From positions 1 through 31,001 of the forward strand of contig JAFZVV010000015.1 of the NCBI GenBank assembly GCA_017617615.1: a stretch of DNA of 31,001 bases. Direction: 5' to 3'. The notes under the pieces are model-generated. The model saw only the letters and a list, made by a program, of their open reading frames with translations, did no database searches and was not told the origin of the DNA. Shown here in pieces: positions 22,387 through 30,761 of the stretch (within the stretch, counting starts at the first letter, position 1; each line of letters begins with the position of its first letter). This stretch comes from Prevotella sp. GTDB lineage: Bacteria > Bacteroidota > Bacteroidia > Bacteroidales > Bacteroidaceae. Made by a program: the position numbers and the translations under genes.

Positions 22387-23451
22387 CTATTTGTTGATGA
22401 TTTCCATTTGCTGGCGCACACTCTCCTCATGCACGCTCTCGAACACCTTCTTCACGAAGTCGGCTCCCATGCCGCAAAGCGAGCCTTGTGCGCCACGCTT
22501 GTCGAGGATTTCTCCGTAGCGGGCGGGCTGCAGCACGGTCATGTTGTGTTCTTTCTTGTATTGTCCTATCTCACGACACACCCTCATGCGCTTGGCGAGC
22601 AGGTCCATGAGTTGGTTGTCGAGTTCGTCAATCTGTTTCCTGAGTTCCCGGATGTCTTCGGTGGTGAGTGTCTCGTCGCGGATGACGAGGAGCGAGAGGA
22701 TATAATCGAGCACGTCGGGGGTCACCTGCTGTGCGGCATCGCTCCATGCACGGTCGGGGTCGCAGTGTGACTCCACGATGAGTCCGTCGAGTCCCAGGTC
22801 CATGGCCTGCTGGCAGAGCGGTGCCACCAATTCGCGGCGCCCGCCAATATGGCTGGGGTCGCAGAGGATGGGCAGGCTGGGAATACGGCGGCGGAGTTCG
22901 ATGGGTATCTGCCACATGGGCAGGTTGCGGTAGATTTTCTTGTCGTAGCTGGAGAACCCGCGGTGGATGGCAGCGAGCCGCGTCACCCCTGCCTGGTTGA
23001 TGCGTTCAAGGGCACCTATCCACAGTTCCAGATCTGGGTTCACGGGATTCTTCACCAGCACCGGCACGTCGACGCCTTTCAGCGCGTCGGCGAGCGCCTG
23101 CATGGCGAAAGGGTTTGCCGAGGTGCGAGCACCTATCCACAGGATATCGATGTCGTATTTCAGGGCCAGTTCCACATGTTCAGGTGTAGCCACCTCGGTG
23201 GTGACGAGCATTCCCGTCTCGTTCTTTACCCTTTTCATCCAGGGCAGTGCCTTTTCGCCGTTGCCCTCGAATCCACCGGGTTTGGTTCGTGGTTTCCATA
23301 CTCCCGCGCGGAACATATGGCAGCCTTTCCGTGCCAGTTGCGTGGCGGTGGTCATCACTTGCTCCTCGGTCTCAGCGGAGCATGGCCCTGCAATGACGAT
23401 AGGTCGCTCATTGTCGCTGGGCAAATTCAGGGGTTGAAGTTCCAATTCCAT
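22387..23451 (-). CDS. Fused DAHP synthase / chorismate mutase
   Basis: This encodes 354 residues. The N-terminal 260 or so form a KDO8PS/type I-beta DAHP synthase domain: IAGPCSAETEEQV, FRAGVWKPRTKPGGFEGNG, LWIGARTSANPFAMQ and LPILCDPSHIGGRRELV. About residues 265-350 form an AroQ-type chorismate mutase: IRELRKQIDELDNQLMDLLAKRMRVCREIG. It therefore catalyses both entry into the shikimate pathway and the step from chorismate to prephenate; the mutase domain often mediates feedback inhibition. A 247-base repeat-filled gap separates it from the aminotransferase gene upstream. Confidence 0.93.
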   Translation of the reverse strand: MELELQPLNLPSDNERPIVIAGPCSAETEEQVMTTATQLARKGCHMFRAGVWKPRTKPGGFEGNGEKALPWMKRVKNETGMLVTTEVATPEHVELALKYDIDILWIGARTSANPFAMQALADALKGVDVPVLVKNPVNPDLELWIGALERINQAGVTRLAAIHRGFSSYDKKIYRNLPMWQIPIELRRRIPSLPILCDPSHIGGRRELVAPLCQQAMDLGLDGLIVESHCDPDRAWSDAAQQVTPDVLDYILSLLVIRDETLTTEDIRELRKQIDELDNQLMDLLAKRMRVCREIGQYKKEHNMTVLQPARYGEILDKRGAQGSLCGMGADFVKKVFESVHEESVRQQMEIINK

Positions 23452-23698
23452 ATGATATGTTGTTTTGTTTGTTTTTGAAGGGAAAAGTATTTTGAAGGGA
23501 AGTGAAGGGGAGTTAAAAGGATGTTAAAGGGGAGTTAAAGGGACAATTGACTTGCGACTCAGCCCTTGGCTATTTGCCATTTTCAATTTTCAATTTTCAA
23601 TTTTGAATTTTCAATCAGCCGAAGGCTGAAATCAATTTTCAATCAGCCGAAGGCTGAAGTCAATTTTCAATTTTGAATTTTGAATAGGCCAAAGGCCT
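23452..23698 (-). repeat. Composite spacer repeat inside the aromatic operon
   Basis: In the direction of transcription the modules run as follows. GC hairpins AGGCCTTTGGCCT and two CAGCCTTCGGCTG come first, interleaved with ATTGAAAATTG repeats. A GCCAAGGGCTGAGTCGCAAG segment follows, then CCCTTTAACTCC-type units, and a CCCTTCAAAA end before the DAHP synthase start. The order matches the spacers at 13293-13488 and 28428-28648. Confidence 0.8.
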
Positions 23699-24880
23699 TT
23701 ACCATTCCAAGGCTTCAATTCTTTTCAGGGCCTCGCGCATCTTGTCATCCTTGGCACACAGCGAGATACGGATGTAGCGGTTGCCGTTGCTGCCGAAGAT
23801 GAAGCCTGGCGTGATGAACACCCTTGCCTCATGGAGTACCCGTTCGGTGAGCTGTTCCACGTCATCGTATTTCGCAGGAATCTTTCCCCAGAGGAACATC
23901 CCCACCTGACTGGCGTCGAAGGTGCATCCCAGACGGGTCATGATGGTCTCGGCGATGGCGCGCCTACGGCCGTAGGTCTCGATATTGGCCTCCTGGTGCC
24001 ATTCGTCGGCATTGTCGTAGGCCTGGGCGGCAGCGAGCTGTATCCCACGGAAGGTGCCACTGTCGATATTGCTCTTCACCTTGAGTATCCACGAGATGAA
24101 CGTGGCGTTGGTGGCACACAGTCCCACACGCCATCCCGGCATGTTGTGGCTCTTGCTCATCGAGTTGAACTCAATGCAGCACTCCTTGGCGCCTGGCACC
24201 TGAAGGAGCGATTTCGGATGTCGGTTGAGGATGAACGAATAGGGGTTGTCGTTCACCACCACGATGCCATGTCGGCGTGCGAAGTCAACGAGCCGTTCAT
24301 AGGTCTCCATCCTCGCATCACCACCGGTAGGCATGTTGGGATAGTTGGTCCACATCAGTTTTACACCAGTGAGGTCCATCTGCTCCAGTTCGTCGAAGTC
24401 GGGCTGCCACCCGTTGTCCTCCCGAAGGTTGTAGTTCACGATTCTCGCACCGAGAATCTTGCTGAGCGAGGTATAGGTAGGATAACCGGGATTGGGCACG
24501 AGCACGCCATCTCCGGGGTTGACGAAAGCCAGGGTGACATGGAGGATACCCTCCTTGCTGCCGATGAGGGGCAGCACCTCCTTCGCGGGGTCGAGCGTCA
24601 CGCCATACCACCGCTTATAGAAAGCCGCCATGGCCTCGCGCAGTTCCGGCGTGCCCATCGTGGGCTGGTAGCCATGGGCATCAGGGCGATGCGCCACCTC
24701 ACAAAGTGTCTCAATGGTCTTCGCCGAAGGGGGCATGTCGGGACTACCGATAGCGAGGCTGATGATGTCGCGCCCCTCGGCATTGAGGCGTGCCACCTCC
24801 TTGAGTTTCCTGCTGAAGTAGTATTCCTGGACGAGGCTGAGCCTGTCGGCGGGTTGTATGCTAATTGGTCTGTCTTCCAT
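23699..24880 (-). CDS. Class I/II PLP-dependent aminotransferase of the aromatic operon
   Basis: This encodes 393 residues of fold-type I. Motifs include LAIGSPDMPPS, VNPGDGVLVPNPGYPTY, the WTNYPNMPTGGDA substrate region, VVNDNPYSF with the pyridine-binding Asp, the Schiff-base lysine in SMSKSHNMPGWRVG, and the terminal FGSNGNRYIRISLC with the carboxylate-binding Arg. Its place between pheA and DAHP synthase suggests transamination of phenylpyruvate and 4-hydroxyphenylpyruvate, though the sequence also resembles aspartate or diaminopimelate aminotransferases. Its start overlaps the pheA end by 20 bases (24861-24880). Confidence 0.88.
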   Translation of the reverse strand: MEDRPISIQPADRLSLVQEYYFSRKLKEVARLNAEGRDIISLAIGSPDMPPSAKTIETLCEVAHRPDAHGYQPTMGTPELREAMAAFYKRWYGVTLDPAKEVLPLIGSKEGILHVTLAFVNPGDGVLVPNPGYPTYTSLSKILGARIVNYNLREDNGWQPDFDELEQMDLTGVKLMWTNYPNMPTGGDARMETYERLVDFARRHGIVVVNDNPYSFILNRHPKSLLQVPGAKECCIEFNSMSKSHNMPGWRVGLCATNATFISWILKVKSNIDSGTFRGIQLAAAQAYDNADEWHQEANIETYGRRRAIAETIMTRLGCTFDASQVGMFLWGKIPAKYDDVEQLTERVLHEARVFITPGFIFGSNGNRYIRISLCAKDDKMREALKRIEALEW

Positions 24881-25703
24881 TCTGGTATTCTCCTAATATT
24901 TTCAGTTCTTTAGTCAGTGGTATGATGGCATCAATGCTCTGGCGGTAACGGATGAGGTTGCTGTATGTCACGTCGACATAGAACAGGTATTCCCATTCGT
25001 GGCCGATGATAGGCAGCGACTGTATCTTCGTGAGGTTGATGCTGTAGAACGAGAGGATGGTGAGCACCTTGGAGAGCGCGCCTTCCTCATGGGGCAGTGA
25101 GAAGACCAGGCTCGACTTGTCGGTCTTGTCGAGGGGACGGAGGAAGTCGGCCTTACGGGGGTCACAAACCACAAGGAAACGGGTGAAGTTGTGCTTGTTG
25201 TCCTCGATGGAGTCCTCGAGAACTTTCATGCCATACAACTGGGCTGCATCGGCACTGCAGATGGCGGCTTTTCCCCGCAACTGCTTCTCCATAATCTCTT
25301 CGGCAGCACCTGCCGTGTCCTCGGTCTCCACAGCCTTCAACTCGGGATGCTTGGCGAGGAAGCCACGACACTGCATCAATGCCACGGGATGGGAATGGAT
25401 TTCGTCGATAGTGTCCCAGTCGTCGTCGGGCAGGCAGCAGATGCAGTGGCGGATGTGCAGTTTATGCTCTCCCACTACAGTGGCTCCCGAGTCGCGCAAC
25501 AGTTCGTAGTTATGGAGTAGACTGCCAGCGATGGTGTTCTCAATGGCCGTCATACCGATGATGGTGGGGTCGTTCTTGATTTGGGCATACACTTCTTCGA
25601 AGGTGGCACAACAGATGAGTTGCACCTGCTCGCCCTCGAAATACAGATGGGCTGCGATGTCGTGGAAAGACCCGGCCTGACCCTGGATTGCTACTCTCTT
25701 CAT
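24861..25703 (-). CDS. pheA: Prephenate dehydratase
   Basis: This encodes 280 residues. The dehydratase domain occupies about residues 1-185: VAIQGQAGSFHDIAA at the start, the AIENTIAGSLLHNYELL signature, and HNFTRFLVV carrying the catalytic Thr-Arg-Phe. A C-terminal ACT domain follows (SSLVFSLPHEEGALSKVLTIL...IQSLPIIGHEWEYLFYVDV), which normally binds phenylalanine for feedback inhibition. No chorismate mutase is attached, in line with the mutase fused to DAHP synthase downstream. It is the first structural gene of the aromatic operon and lies 93 bases after the leader peptide stop, behind the attenuator at 25731-25817. Confidence 0.95.
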   Translation of the reverse strand: MKRVAIQGQAGSFHDIAAHLYFEGEQVQLICCATFEEVYAQIKNDPTIIGMTAIENTIAGSLLHNYELLRDSGATVVGEHKLHIRHCICCLPDDDWDTIDEIHSHPVALMQCRGFLAKHPELKAVETEDTAGAAEEIMEKQLRGKAAICSADAAQLYGMKVLEDSIEDNKHNFTRFLVVCDPRKADFLRPLDKTDKSSLVFSLPHEEGALSKVLTILSFYSINLTKIQSLPIIGHEWEYLFYVDVTYSNLIRYRQSIDAIIPLTKELKILGEYQNGRQTN

Positions 25704-25730
25704 TCTAATCCTTTATATAATTAAACACAA

Positions 25731-25754
25731 ATCCCGCCTCTTTCGAAGCGGGAA
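25731..25754 (-). terminator. Attenuator terminator hairpin upstream of pheA
   Basis: On the minus strand TCCCGCTT pairs with AGGCGGGA, closing a C-GAAA-G loop and giving a stem of about 9 bp. TTTGTGTTTAATT follows. It lies between the leader peptide and pheA. Its left arm can pair instead with the leader segment at 25808-25817. Confidence 0.75.
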
Positions 25755-25817
25755 TCAGACTGTAGGCGCTCTGCCTTTATCGTCGTTCTTTGAAGTCTAC
25801 ATGCCACTTCCCGCTTC
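25745..25817 (-). promoter_or_regulatory. Antiterminator of the pheA leader
   Basis: GAAGCGGGAA on the minus strand (25808-25817, within codons 19-22 of the leader peptide) is perfectly complementary over 10 bp to TTCCCGCTTC (25745-25754), the left arm of the terminator. A ribosome that finishes the leader would cover the first segment and let the terminator form. A ribosome stalled on the Tyr/Phe codons would leave it free to pair and prevent termination. Confidence 0.75.
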
Positions 25818-25871
25818 ACAAATGCTTGCAAAGTAGAAATAAAAGTAATAATAGGTGTTGTAGGTCTTCAT
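25797..25871 (-). CDS. Tyr/Phe-rich leader peptide of the aromatic operon
   Basis: This encodes 24 residues starting MKTYNTYYYFYFYF and ending ...EAGSGM before TAG. Six tyrosines and three phenylalanines fall in codons 4-14, so translation speed here would report on charged tRNA-Tyr and tRNA-Phe. The ATG at 25871 lies about 17 bases after the predicted transcription start of the promoter at 25896-25927. An open frame continues further upstream, but that part is before the promoter. The peptide probably has no function of its own. It is followed by complementary segments that can form either an antiterminator or a terminator before pheA. Confidence 0.85.
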   Translation of the reverse strand: MKTYNTYYYFYFYFASICEAGSGM

Positions 25872-25895
25872 GCTTGTCTTTTTTTGATACGGCTG

Positions 25896-25927
25896 CAAAA
25901 TTATAACTTTTTGTCGGATTCTACAAA
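25896..25927 (-). promoter_or_regulatory. Promoter of the aromatic amino acid operon
   Basis: On the minus strand TTTG (25924-25927), a 20-base spacer and TAATTTTG (25896-25903) match the consensus fully. Transcription would start near 25888, shortly before the leader peptide. Confidence 0.75.
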
Positions 25928-26077
25928 CATTTTGCTGTTTTTTTTCTTTGTTTTTGTTAAAAACAACTTCCATAAGCACCTTTTACGTGTCATTTTGAAG
26001 TATTTTTCCAGCAACATTCATCACTTCGTTATTTCTATCCTGTCTTTCCCAACTGAAGTTTCCTCGCCCCATTATAA

Positions 26078-26144
26078 CGAACACGAATTCCCCGAATCTT
26101 CACGAATGATTTATATTCGTGTGAATTCGGTAAATTCGTGTTCG
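26078..26144. repeat. Long palindrome between divergent pheA and btuB promoters
   Basis: CGAACACGAATT (26078-26089) and AATTCGTGTTCG (26133-26144) are perfectly complementary. The inner segments CCGAATCTTCACGAAT and ATTCGTGTGAATTCGG pair with a few mismatches, giving a hairpin of about 67 bases. It may be a repetitive palindrome or an insulator between the two transcripts. Confidence 0.7.
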
Positions 26145-26204
26145 TGTAAACACCTCACGCATGTTTTTTTGCAGTTTTTCATGCAATTATTGCGGAATTA
26201 TTTA

Positions 26205-26212
26205 TAACTTTG
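26205..26212 (+). promoter_or_regulatory. -7 element of the btuB operon
   Basis: TAACTTTG matches TAnnTTTG and lies just before the riboswitch; the -33 region is poor. Transcription would start near 26219. Confidence 0.5.
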
Positions 26213-26220
26213 CCACTGCA

Positions 26221-26380
26221 ATTGGTTCACAATTCATGTGATGAAAAGGGAATCGGGTGAGAATCCCGGACAGTCCCGCTGCTGTGAGTTGTCCTTTATG
26301 CGCCCAACAAAGCCACTGGCCCACCTGCCGGGAAGGCGTTGGTAGCACGACAACGTAGTCAGAAGACCTGCCGTTGCGTT
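26221..26380 (+). ncRNA. Cobalamin riboswitch
   Basis: The conserved core is present in order: GGGTGAGAATCCCGGACAG, CCCGCTGCTGTGA, then the B12 box region AGCCACTGGCCCACCTGCCG with GGAAGGCG (26311-26338), and AGTCAGAAGACCTGCC (26357-26372). It binds adenosyl- or other cobalamins and lowers expression of the downstream uptake genes. A short stem CTGCCA / TGGTAG (about 26390-26407) before the btuB ATG at 26427 may belong to the expression platform. Confidence 0.95.
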
Positions 26381-26426
26381 AATATCTCACTGCCACGATG
26401 TATGGTAGCGCAGAACCCTTTATACA

Positions 26427-28427
26427 ATGAAGCGAATTTGCATGGCATTCCTCCTGGGTATAGGGATGACCGTTGCCCATGCCCAGACAGATACCGGGAG
26501 CGACAGCATCCGGCATCTCGATGAGGTAGTGGTCACCTCGAAACTCACCTTCCGCGAAGTCATCCCCTCGCAGAAACTCAGCGGCGAGCAACTCGAGAAA
26601 CTCAGCACCCACTCCGTGGCCGATGCCCTGCGCTATTTCTCAGGCCTTCAGTTGAAAGACTATGGCGGTGTGGGCGGCATCAAGACCGTCAACATCCGCA
26701 GCATGGGCACCAACCACCTGGGCATCTACTACGACGGCGTGGAACTGGGCAACGCACAGAACGGACAGATTGACCTGGGACAGTTCTCGCTCGACAATGT
26801 AGACGAGGTGACGCTATACAACGGGCAGAAGAGTGCCATCTTCCAGACTGCCAGCGACTTCGGCAATGCCGGGTCGGTATATATCCGCACCCACCGTCCC
26901 TGGTTTTCGTATGGCGAGACCCATCATATGAAGATGAGCGTGAAATATGGGTCGAGCGACATGATACGCCTATCTGGTCTCTACGAGCAGAAGTTGAACG
27001 ACGACCTCAGCCTGTCGATGAGCGCCGGTTTCCTCAATGCCAGCGGGAAATACAAATTCAGGTACCGTCGCGTGAACATCGATGGCACGACGGCATGGGA
27101 CACCACCGCCATACGCCAGAACGGAGACATCCATGCCGAGCGCGTGGAAGCCAACCTCCACGGCGTCATCCCTGAAGGGTACTGGTATGTGAAAGGCTAC
27201 CTCTACAACTCCGAGCGTGGCATCCCCGGTGCCATCGTCAACAACGTGTGGCACCGCGGCGAACGGCAATGGGACCTCAACAACTTCTACCAGGCAGCTT
27301 GGCAGAAGAGTTTCACCCCACGCTTCAGCAGCAGGGCCATGGCGAAGTTCGCCTACTACCGCACACGCTATGAAAACCGCGACTCCACCCAACTGCCCGT
27401 CGACAACCGTTACTGGCAGCAAGAGTTCTACTTCACCACCTCGCACGTATACGAGATACTGCCCCTTTGGAGCGCGTCGATGAGTTACGACCTGCGTTGG
27501 AACAAGCTCAATGCCGACATCTACAACTTCGCCTACCCCACCCGCCTGTCGAACCTTGTCTCCGTCGCTACTGCCGTCGACTACACCAAAGTGAAGTTAC
27601 AGGCGAGCATCCTCCTCTCGATGATCAAGGACCACACACGCACCGGAGGCAGTCAGCCCTTGCTCTCACGCTGGACACCCGCCGTCTTCGCCAACGTCTA
27701 CCCCTTGCGTGGGAAGATGCTCTCGCTGAGGGCGTTCATGAAGCGGAGTTTCCGTATGCCCACCTTCAACGACCTCTACTACACCGACATGGGCAATGCC
27801 ATGCTGCGCCCAGAGACCGCCAAGCAATACGACGTAGGACTGGTGCTCAACAAGTCGTGGGTTACGGGTATCGTAAGACATGTGGGCGTACAGGCCGACG
27901 GCTATTACAATACCGTAAAAGACAAGATTGTGGCATACCCCAAGGGACAGCAGTTCCGCTGGACAATGCTCAACCTCGGAAAGGTGCATATCAAAGGCAT
28001 CGACATTGAGGCCGAGGCCGACATACAGCCCCTCTGCGACTTCACCATCACCGGACGCGTGCAATATACATATCAAGACGCCCGCGATGTCACCGACCCC
28101 GCCACGCCCTACTACCACGACCAGATACCCTATATCCCCTGGCACAGTGGCTCCGCCATCATCAACCTGTCGTACAAGGGATGGGACCTGAGTTATAGCT
28201 TCATCTACGCCGGTGAACGCTACAACGAGCAAGAGAACATCATATACAACCACATGGAGCCATGGTACACCAACGACATCAGCCTGATGTACCGATGGAA
28301 GTGGGGCAAGATGAACTGGAAGGCGACACTCGAAGTGAACAACCTGCTCAACCAGGATTACGACGTAATCGTGAACTACCCCATGCCCAAGCGCAACTAC
28401 AACGTAGCGCTGAATATTGAATTTTGA
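26427..28427 (+). CDS. btuB: TonB-dependent vitamin B12 receptor
   Basis: This encodes 666 residues. The signal peptide is MKRICMAFLLGIGMTVAHAQ. The plug domain begins around residue 30 (LDEVVVTSKLTFREVIPSQ) and includes VADALRYFSGLQLKDYGGVGGIKTVNIRSMG and the TYNGQ-like VTLYNGQKSAIFQTASDFGNAG. The outer membrane barrel follows, ending in an aromatic-rich last strand (NVALNIEF with terminal Phe). The cobalamin riboswitch directly upstream and the BtuG-like lipoprotein downstream identify the substrate as a corrinoid. The barrel is typical in length for BtuB and lacks the N-terminal carboxypeptidase-like extension of SusC proteins. Confidence 0.95.
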   Translation: MKRICMAFLLGIGMTVAHAQTDTGSDSIRHLDEVVVTSKLTFREVIPSQKLSGEQLEKLSTHSVADALRYFSGLQLKDYGGVGGIKTVNIRSMGTNHLGIYYDGVELGNAQNGQIDLGQFSLDNVDEVTLYNGQKSAIFQTASDFGNAGSVYIRTHRPWFSYGETHHMKMSVKYGSSDMIRLSGLYEQKLNDDLSLSMSAGFLNASGKYKFRYRRVNIDGTTAWDTTAIRQNGDIHAERVEANLHGVIPEGYWYVKGYLYNSERGIPGAIVNNVWHRGERQWDLNNFYQAAWQKSFTPRFSSRAMAKFAYYRTRYENRDSTQLPVDNRYWQQEFYFTTSHVYEILPLWSASMSYDLRWNKLNADIYNFAYPTRLSNLVSVATAVDYTKVKLQASILLSMIKDHTRTGGSQPLLSRWTPAVFANVYPLRGKMLSLRAFMKRSFRMPTFNDLYYTDMGNAMLRPETAKQYDVGLVLNKSWVTGIVRHVGVQADGYYNTVKDKIVAYPKGQQFRWTMLNLGKVHIKGIDIEAEADIQPLCDFTITGRVQYTYQDARDVTDPATPYYHDQIPYIPWHSGSAIINLSYKGWDLSYSFIYAGERYNEQENIIYNHMEPWYTNDISLMYRWKWGKMNWKATLEVNNLLNQDYDVIVNYPMPKRNYNVALNIEF

Positions 28428-28648
28428 TTCCGGGCTTCGGCTGATAAAAATTGAAAATGAAAATTGAAAATTGAAAATTGAAGATTGAAGATTAAAAATT
28501 GAAGATTGAAAATGGAAGATTAAAAATGGAAAATAGCCAAGGACAGAGTCGCAGGGCATACGTCCCTTTAACTCCCCTTTAACACCCCTTTAACTTCCCT
28601 TCCATTCCCTTCAAGAAATTCTTCCTTTCCCTTCAAAATAATACGACA
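28428..28648 (+). repeat. Composite spacer repeat between btuB and the BtuG-like gene
   Basis: After the btuB stop come a GGGCTTCGGCT hairpin remnant (28432-28442), a long run of ATTGAAAATTGAAG units (about 28448-28530), and a GCCAAGGACAGAGTCGCAGG segment with GGCATACGTCCCTTTAAC. CCCTTTAAC-type units follow, ending CCCTTCAAAA 14 bases before the next ATG. The bases from GACAGAGTCGCAGGGCATAC onward are almost the same as at 13384-13488. Confidence 0.8.
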
Positions 28649-30706
28649 ATGACATACGACCATTCATATTGCAAAAGCGGGAGATGGACATTGCTCATCT
28701 GGCTGACTCTCATCGTGGCAGGACTCTCCTCGTGCCGCGACGACAATATCGTAGTATACCCCACCCACGACCCCACGGGCGATACCAGTGACGGCGAGTA
28801 TGCCGGATTGTATGTGCTCAACGAGGGCAACATGGGTTCCAACAAATGCACCCTCGACTACCTCGACCTCACCACAGGTGTCTACTCACGTAATATCTAT
28901 CCCTCGCGCAACCCCAACCAGGTGATGGAACTCGGCGATGTGGGCAACGACATCAAGATTTATGGCAGCAGCCTGTGGATGGTGGTCAACATGTCGAACA
29001 AAGTGGAGGTGGCCGATGCTTCCACCGCCGTCAGCCGCGGACATGTCGACATCCCCAACTGCCGGTCACTGGCCTTCGACGGGCGCTATGCCTACGTCAG
29101 TTCGTATGTAGGAGAAATCAATGCCGAATCGGTGGTCGGTGGGGTGTACAAGGTAGACACCACCTCGCTGCAGGTCGTCGGGAAAGTGAACGTAGGCTAC
29201 CAACCCGATGAACTCGCCATCTGCGACGGCAAGCTCTACGTCGCCAATAGCGGTGGCTACCAGGCCATCCACGGCAAGGGCTACGACCGACGGGTGAGCG
29301 TCATCGACCTCAACACCTTCACCCACCAGTACGACATCGACGTGGCACCCAACCTCGCACTCATCCGTGCCGACAGCCACGGACGGCTGTGGGTGGCATC
29401 GCGCGGCGACTATCTCTCCACGCCCTCGCGCCTGTATATGCTCGAGAAGAATGCCAACGGTTGGATGGCGGTGGCCGATTCCATCGACACTCCCGTCAGC
29501 GGCATGTGCCTCCTCGGCGACTCCATCTACTTCTACGGCGGCAATGCTACCGCACAAGGACAATATACCGGCAACTTCGGCATCATCGACATGAAGAGCC
29601 GCCGTGTAGTCAACGACCATGTCGTCATCCCACCCGTCGATAACCCTTTCAAGACCCCCTATGGCATCTTGGTGAACCCATCCAACCACGACATCTACGT
29701 GACCGATGCCACCAACTACGTGTCGAGCGGAAAACTCTATTGCTTCGACCGCGACGGACAGTTCAAATGGGTAACATGGACTGGCGACATCCCCGGACAC
29801 CTCGCTCTCGTACCTCATGAGTTGAAGGCTCCTGTCATCCCGGAGAGAGACACTACCGCCGTCTATAGCAAGTACATCCTCGCCGTCGACGAGTACATGC
29901 CCGCTCCAGGACAGTTCGTCAACACCATGCCCGCATACACCGAGGGCGACACTCCCGCCAGCATGGCAGCGAAATGCACCGAGGCCATCGGCGACAACAA
30001 CGGTGGTCTGGTGACATTAGGTGCCTATGGCGGATACATTACCTTCCACTTCGACCACAGCATCGCCAACGTGCCCGGAGAGCGCGACATCTATATCAAA
30101 GGCAATGCCTATACCGACAACAGCGAACCCGGCATCGTGATGGTGTCGCAAGACCTCAACCACAACGGCATCGCCGATGACCCATGGTACGAGATTGCCG
30201 GAAGTGCCGACACCGACAGCGCCTCGCTGATGGTATACAACTACGAGATCACCTACAACCCAAGCCCACTCGCCAACATCCCCTGGACCGACAACCAAGG
30301 GCAACAAGGCTTCGTGGAGCGCAATACCTTCCATACACAGGAGTATTTCCCACTATGGGTAAACACTCCACTCACCTTCCGCGGTACCCTGTTGCCCAGG
30401 AACGGCTCCAACCAAGGCAAGAACGGCACACAGTACTGGGTGCTCAGTGCATTGCGCTACGGCTATGCCGACAATGCCGCCAACACCGACGTCCAGGCAT
30501 GCAGCATCGACATCGGATGGGCTGTAGACAGCCACCGCCAGCCCGTACAGCTCGACTACATCGACTTCGTGCGCGTCTACAGTGGCGAGAACCAGTCGTG
30601 TGGATGGCTCGGCGAGACATCCACCGAAGTGGGTGGTGCCGAAGACCTCCACCTGGAGGCATCGCTCGATGCCGCCGCACGCCGAAAGACAAGCACCAAA
30701 CATTAA
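28649..30706 (+). CDS. btuG: BtuG-like surface lipoprotein with extra C-terminal domain
   Basis: This encodes 685 residues. A lipoprotein signal ends in LSSC (Cys29), followed by RDDN, whose acidic residues fit a surface-export signal. Residues about 50-390 form a YncE-type seven-bladed propeller with repeated VxxLN..., GYQPDELAICDGKLYVANSGG and PYGILVNPSNHDIYVTDATNYV elements. In characterised Bacteroides the BtuG propeller sits on BtuB and captures B12 very tightly. Here another domain of about 280 residues follows (GGLVTLGAYGGYITFHFDHSI...VRVYSGENQSCGWLGETSTEVGG), typical of Bacteroidetes cell-surface proteins. The symbol is by similarity and locus; binding has not been shown. Confidence 0.8.
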   Translation: MTYDHSYCKSGRWTLLIWLTLIVAGLSSCRDDNIVVYPTHDPTGDTSDGEYAGLYVLNEGNMGSNKCTLDYLDLTTGVYSRNIYPSRNPNQVMELGDVGNDIKIYGSSLWMVVNMSNKVEVADASTAVSRGHVDIPNCRSLAFDGRYAYVSSYVGEINAESVVGGVYKVDTTSLQVVGKVNVGYQPDELAICDGKLYVANSGGYQAIHGKGYDRRVSVIDLNTFTHQYDIDVAPNLALIRADSHGRLWVASRGDYLSTPSRLYMLEKNANGWMAVADSIDTPVSGMCLLGDSIYFYGGNATAQGQYTGNFGIIDMKSRRVVNDHVVIPPVDNPFKTPYGILVNPSNHDIYVTDATNYVSSGKLYCFDRDGQFKWVTWTGDIPGHLALVPHELKAPVIPERDTTAVYSKYILAVDEYMPAPGQFVNTMPAYTEGDTPASMAAKCTEAIGDNNGGLVTLGAYGGYITFHFDHSIANVPGERDIYIKGNAYTDNSEPGIVMVSQDLNHNGIADDPWYEIAGSADTDSASLMVYNYEITYNPSPLANIPWTDNQGQQGFVERNTFHTQEYFPLWVNTPLTFRGTLLPRNGSNQGKNGTQYWVLSALRYGYADNAANTDVQACSIDIGWAVDSHRQPVQLDYIDFVRVYSGENQSCGWLGETSTEVGGAEDLHLEASLDAAARRKTSTKH

Positions 30707-30761
30707 TAACTAAAAGAGCAAAACCAACATCTATCATATTCATTCACTAAAAATCACTGTT

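Noticed and set aside
21793..24913. Plus-strand frames of 209-360 aa opposite the aromatic operon
   Set aside because: All are antisense shadows of tyrA, DAHP synthase/chorismate mutase and the aminotransferase, with no recognisable domains.
27666..28559. 297-aa minus-strand frame opposite btuB
   Set aside because: It mirrors the btuB coding sequence and its start is translated repeat DNA (FNLQSSIFNFQFS).
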